DNA of 64,000 nt from Chitinophaga niabensis (GTDB lineage: Bacteria; Bacteroidota; Bacteroidia; Chitinophagales; Chitinophagaceae). The notes beneath the pieces were generated by a model, which saw nothing but the letters and a program-made list of their open reading frames with translations, had not been told where the DNA came from and made no database searches. Every line of letters begins with the position of its first letter. Position 1 is the first letter of the stretch. Positions 61,539 to 64,000 of this stretch are shown here, one piece after another. Location: assembly GCA_017849435.1 (NCBI GenBank), contig JAFIGY010000007.1, forward strand, positions 20,564 through 84,563, written 5' to 3'. A program made the position numbers and the translations under genes.

Positions 61539-62552
61539 ATGTCAATGCCCAAAGCGCTTAAAAACGTACTGAAATTCCTTGCTTTTTTAAGCATAGGCCT
61601 GCTTATGATCTGGCTGGCCCTGAAAGACATGACGCCTAAGGACTATCAGGAAGTAAAAACGGCGTTCCTCAGCGGCAATTACTGGCTCATCATCCCTGCG
61701 TTCATCATCGGTATCGGCAGCCATCTTTCCCGCGCTTTGCGCTGGCGGATACTCATTGCCACCCAGGGTTATCACCCGGGGGTGCTCAATACTTTCTTTG
61801 CGGTGATGGTTGGTTACCTTGTGAACATGGGGGTTCCGCGGCTCGGAGAGATCGCCCGTTGCGGCGTGCTGGCTAATTATGAGAAGATCCCGGCAGACAA
61901 GCTGATCGGTACCATGATCGCCGAGCGGGCACTGGACCTCCTCTGCCTGTTCACGGTTTTCCTGATCTGCTTCCTGCTTCAGCTCGATATTGTATCCACT
62001 TACCTTTCCACCGAAGTATGGCCTGCACTTGAAACCAAACTCGCCCATGCCAATGCCACACAACTTGTGATCATACTTGTGATCATTGCCGCGGTAGCGG
62101 GCATTATCATCTTCCTTTTCCGCCGCTTTGCCGCTTCCAAAACCGCCATCAGGATCCGGGCGTTGTTACGCGGCGTGATGGAAGGCATTTTCTCCATCGG
62201 CAAGATGGACCGGAAAAAGTTCTGGTGGTTCATTTTCCATACCATCTGTATCTGGATACAGTACCTCGCCATGCTTTATGTAGGCTTCCTTTGCCTGCCG
62301 GCTACCCGTCATCTCGGAGTTACGGAAGCGCTGACCGTTCTGGCGCTGGGGAGTGTAGCCATGATCGTTAGTCCGGGCGGTATAGGGGTCTACCCTTTCC
62401 TTGTACAAAAGACTCTTCTTCTCTACAACATCGCTGGGCCCATTGGGATGGCCTTTGGCTGGATCATCTGGGCGGCGCAGACGTTGCTGATCAGTTTGCT
62501 GGGATTGATCTCCTTTATCTGGCTGCCAATCCATAATAAGCAGAAGGATTGA
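61539..62552 (+). CDS. Lysylphosphatidylglycerol-synthase-type transmembrane protein (UPF0104)
   Basis: 337 residues with about eight membrane segments: FLAFLSIGLLMIWLAL, a conserved IIGIGSHLSRALRWRILIAT, NMGVPRLGEIARCGVLANYE, LIGTMIAERALDLLCLF and the late GSVAMIVSPGGIGVYPFLVQ. This is the flippase half of MprF-like proteins without the aminoacyl-transferase domain. Such stand-alone proteins are presumed to move or flip lipids in the inner membrane; the substrate is unknown. It begins 11 bases after panD and is probably read with it. Confidence 0.88.
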   Translation: MSMPKALKNVLKFLAFLSIGLLMIWLALKDMTPKDYQEVKTAFLSGNYWLIIPAFIIGIGSHLSRALRWRILIATQGYHPGVLNTFFAVMVGYLVNMGVPRLGEIARCGVLANYEKIPADKLIGTMIAERALDLLCLFTVFLICFLLQLDIVSTYLSTEVWPALETKLAHANATQLVIILVIIAAVAGIIIFLFRRFAASKTAIRIRALLRGVMEGIFSIGKMDRKKFWWFIFHTICIWIQYLAMLYVGFLCLPATRHLGVTEALTVLALGSVAMIVSPGGIGVYPFLVQKTLLLYNIAGPIGMAFGWIIWAAQTLLISLLGLISFIWLPIHNKQKD

Positions 62553-62592
62553 GATTGTTTATGCCTGTTTTTCATTTTTAAAATATAAAACG

Positions 62593-63414
62593 ATGCGAAT
62601 CCCCTTATGCCTATTCACGCTCCTGCTGGGCTCTGTTTTGTTCACCCGGGCCCAGGACGCTGATTTTATGAAATACAGAGGCTCTAAACTGGAATCAGGA
62701 CGGGACCAGGCAACAGAGAACGGATTTTACTCCATTGAGTACCTTAGCCAGCATGCTTCTTCCCTTCTGAATTTTAATGGCGGCACTTCTACGGGTAATT
62801 TCCAGATGGAAGCATTTTATTGGGGAGATCTCAAATTCCGCAACAAAGTCGATTATGCCACGTGGCAACCCTGAAAGTCCATCTGGCACTCCGGCAACCT
62901 CGATCCTTCCTGTTTTCTCGTAAAAGAAAATAACATCTGGAATACGGATGCTGCCAATAACCCCCGGATGTATTTTGAAACTATCGCACCTGGTGGAAGT
63001 GGAAGCACCTACTTTCAGGGCCATGGCAATCATCCCTTTATTTTTTTAAATGCGGGGGCCCAGGAGGTCATGAAAATATCTACAAACGGTCAGGTTGCCC
63101 TCGGATGCCAGCCTAACAGCAATTATCGTTTAGCCGTTGACGGGGTGATCGGTGCGAGGAAAATAAAGGTAACACAAGAGACCTGGGCAGACTTTGTATT
63201 TAAACCGGAATATAAATTACGTTCCCTGCAGGAAGTGGAATTACACATTCGGGAACATGGATATCTGCCTGACGTTCCTTCGGAAAAGGAGGTGAAGGAA
63301 AATGGAGTGGATATGGGTGAGATGGATAAGAAGCTGTTGCAGAAGATCGAGGAATTGACATTGTATATTATTGAGTTAAATAAAAAGATCGAAGTATTGG
63401 AGAAAAAAAAGTAG
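62593..63414 (+). pseudogene. Tail-fibre-like protein gene interrupted by one TGA
   Basis: One frame runs from ATG 62593 (signal peptide MRIPLCLFTLLLGSVLFTRA) to TAG 63414 but has a TGA at 62872-62874 (codon 94). Before it: KYRGSKLESGRDQATENGFY and KVDYATWQP; after it: KSIWHSGNLDP, then LAVDGVIGARKIKVTQETWA and a C-terminal coiled coil (LLQKIEELTLYIIELNKKIE). Both halves fit one 273-codon gene of the tail-fibre-like type common in Bacteroidota. A Trp codon changed by one base (TGG to TGA) is the simplest cause. It precedes the RHS-type gene by 67 bases. Confidence 0.75.
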
Positions 63415-63481
63415 AATAGTTTTTATATATTTAGAATGAATGTAGGAAATCTGTAACCCGATAATATCCCTTTGATTCACT

Positions 63482-64000
63482 ATGAAGCATACACGTTATC
63501 TCCCTGTCCTGATCCTTTTTTTGTTTGCCCATAGTGCCCGTTCCCAGACAGTCAATTACATCCGCAGCTGGGAGCCGTCCAGACCGCTGACCGATCCGGC
63601 CCTTGTGACAGCGAGCACTTCGGTGGCCGAGGTGCGCCAGACCACCCGGTATTTCGACGGGCTGGGCCGGCCGCTGCAGACGGTGGCCAGACAGCTCTCC
63701 CCTTCGCAAAAAGACCTCATCACCCCCTTCGTCTATGATGCCTTCGGCCGCGAGACCATCCAGTACCTGCCCTACGCCATCACCGGCAACGGGGGCTATC
63801 GCGCCGGTGCGCTCACGGAGCAAAACACGTTCCTGGGGGCCCAGTATCCCGGGGAAAACTACTTCTATGCCCAGACCGAGCCGGAGGCCTCTCCCCTGAA
63901 CCGCCCGGTAAAAAACTATGCCCCCGGCACCAGCTGGGCCAAAGCGGCCGGTAACCGCCCCACCGAAATCCGGTACCTGGTCAATACCGCCGCCGATGCG
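63482..64000 (+). CDS. DUF6443-type RHS-repeat protein, N-terminal part
   Basis: The frame opens at ATG 63482 with signal peptide MKHTRYLPVLILFLFAHSAR and stays open to the window end (173 codons), so the rest lies outside. VNYIRSWEPSRPLTDPALVT, RQTTRYFDGLGRPLQTVARQ and TPFVYDAFGRETIQYLPYA match the DUF6443 N-domain of large RHS-repeat proteins. These are secreted, and many carry a variable toxin at the C-terminus, but no toxin part is visible here. The sequence is more GC-rich than its neighbours, as often seen for RHS genes. Confidence 0.88.
   Translation, partial: MKHTRYLPVLILFLFAHSARSQTVNYIRSWEPSRPLTDPALVTASTSVAEVRQTTRYFDGLGRPLQTVARQLSPSQKDLITPFVYDAFGRETIQYLPYAITGNGGYRAGALTEQNTFLGAQYPGENYFYAQTEPEASPLNRPVKNYAPGTSWAKAAGNRPTEIRYLVNTAADA

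Noticed and set aside
62968-63414. Separate gene for the second half of the tail-fibre-like gene
   Set aside because: It shares the frame with the first half, has no start signal, and the sequence before it continues the same domain after one TGA.
1-64000. tRNA, rRNA, CRISPR array, insertion sequence or prophage
   Set aside because: No cloverleaf, regularly spaced repeats, transposase motif, terminal inverted repeats or phage genes were found; the only tandem repeat is the short AT-rich one near 10.2 kb.

Overview
The window is chromosomal DNA of a Bacteroidota bacterium, most likely family Chitinophagaceae (Chitinophaga-like). The reasons are a SusC/SusD pair, several TonB-dependent receptors with carboxypeptidase-like N-terminal domains, a type IX secretion (T9SS) C-terminal sorting domain, the families DUF4397, DUF4270, DUF5686 and DUF6443, and promoters of the Bacteroidota type (TTG, about 20 bases, then TAnnTTTG). 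No tRNA, rRNA, CRISPR array, insertion sequence or phage gene was seen. Coding density is high, with many 1 to 12 base overlaps.

Layout. 1-3.6 kb: end of a SusC gene, its SusD partner and a DUF4397 lipoprotein. 3.6-7 kb: a HEAT-repeat protein, then infC and thrS on the minus strand. 7-19 kb: a SMUG-like DNA glycosylase, a TonB receptor whose start lies in an AT-rich repeat, a DUF3347 lipoprotein, an ABC-F ATPase, a LytS/LytR-type pair, the tRNA hydroxylase trhO, a 46-residue membrane protein and a DUF5686 outer-membrane protein. 19-22 kb: a divergent methionine block (osmC-like and metZ-like against metX). 22-29 kb: a TonB receptor, ychF and two membrane transporters. 29-31 kb: a thiamine-binding protein and a GNAT-nitrilase fusion.

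31-56.5 kb is an exopolysaccharide (EPS) locus of about 26 kb in two divergent arms. The minus arm (36.8 to 30.9 kb) encodes a CheY-like regulator, a sugar transferase with a degenerate receiver-like head, three glycosyltransferases and a sugar epimerase. The plus arm (37.4 to 56.5 kb) encodes a glycosyltransferase, a 2262-residue T9SS-secreted protein with an esterase head, a Wzz/tyrosine-kinase-like protein, a Wzx flippase, a glycosyltransferase, a 34-residue membrane protein, a Wzy/ligase-like protein, a short TolC-like protein, a second esterase, two acyltransferases and a PH-like membrane protein. Together they look able to build, acylate, flip, polymerise, export and perhaps deacylate a surface polysaccharide. 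The 532 bases between the arms hold three palindromes that could be operators. This locus is the best candidate for undescribed biology in the window.

56.5-64 kb: metK, a DUF4270 lipoprotein, a single-domain glycogen-synthase-like protein, panC, panD and a flippase-like membrane protein. Then follow a tail-fibre-like gene broken by one in-frame TGA and the start of an RHS-type DUF6443 gene cut by the window end.
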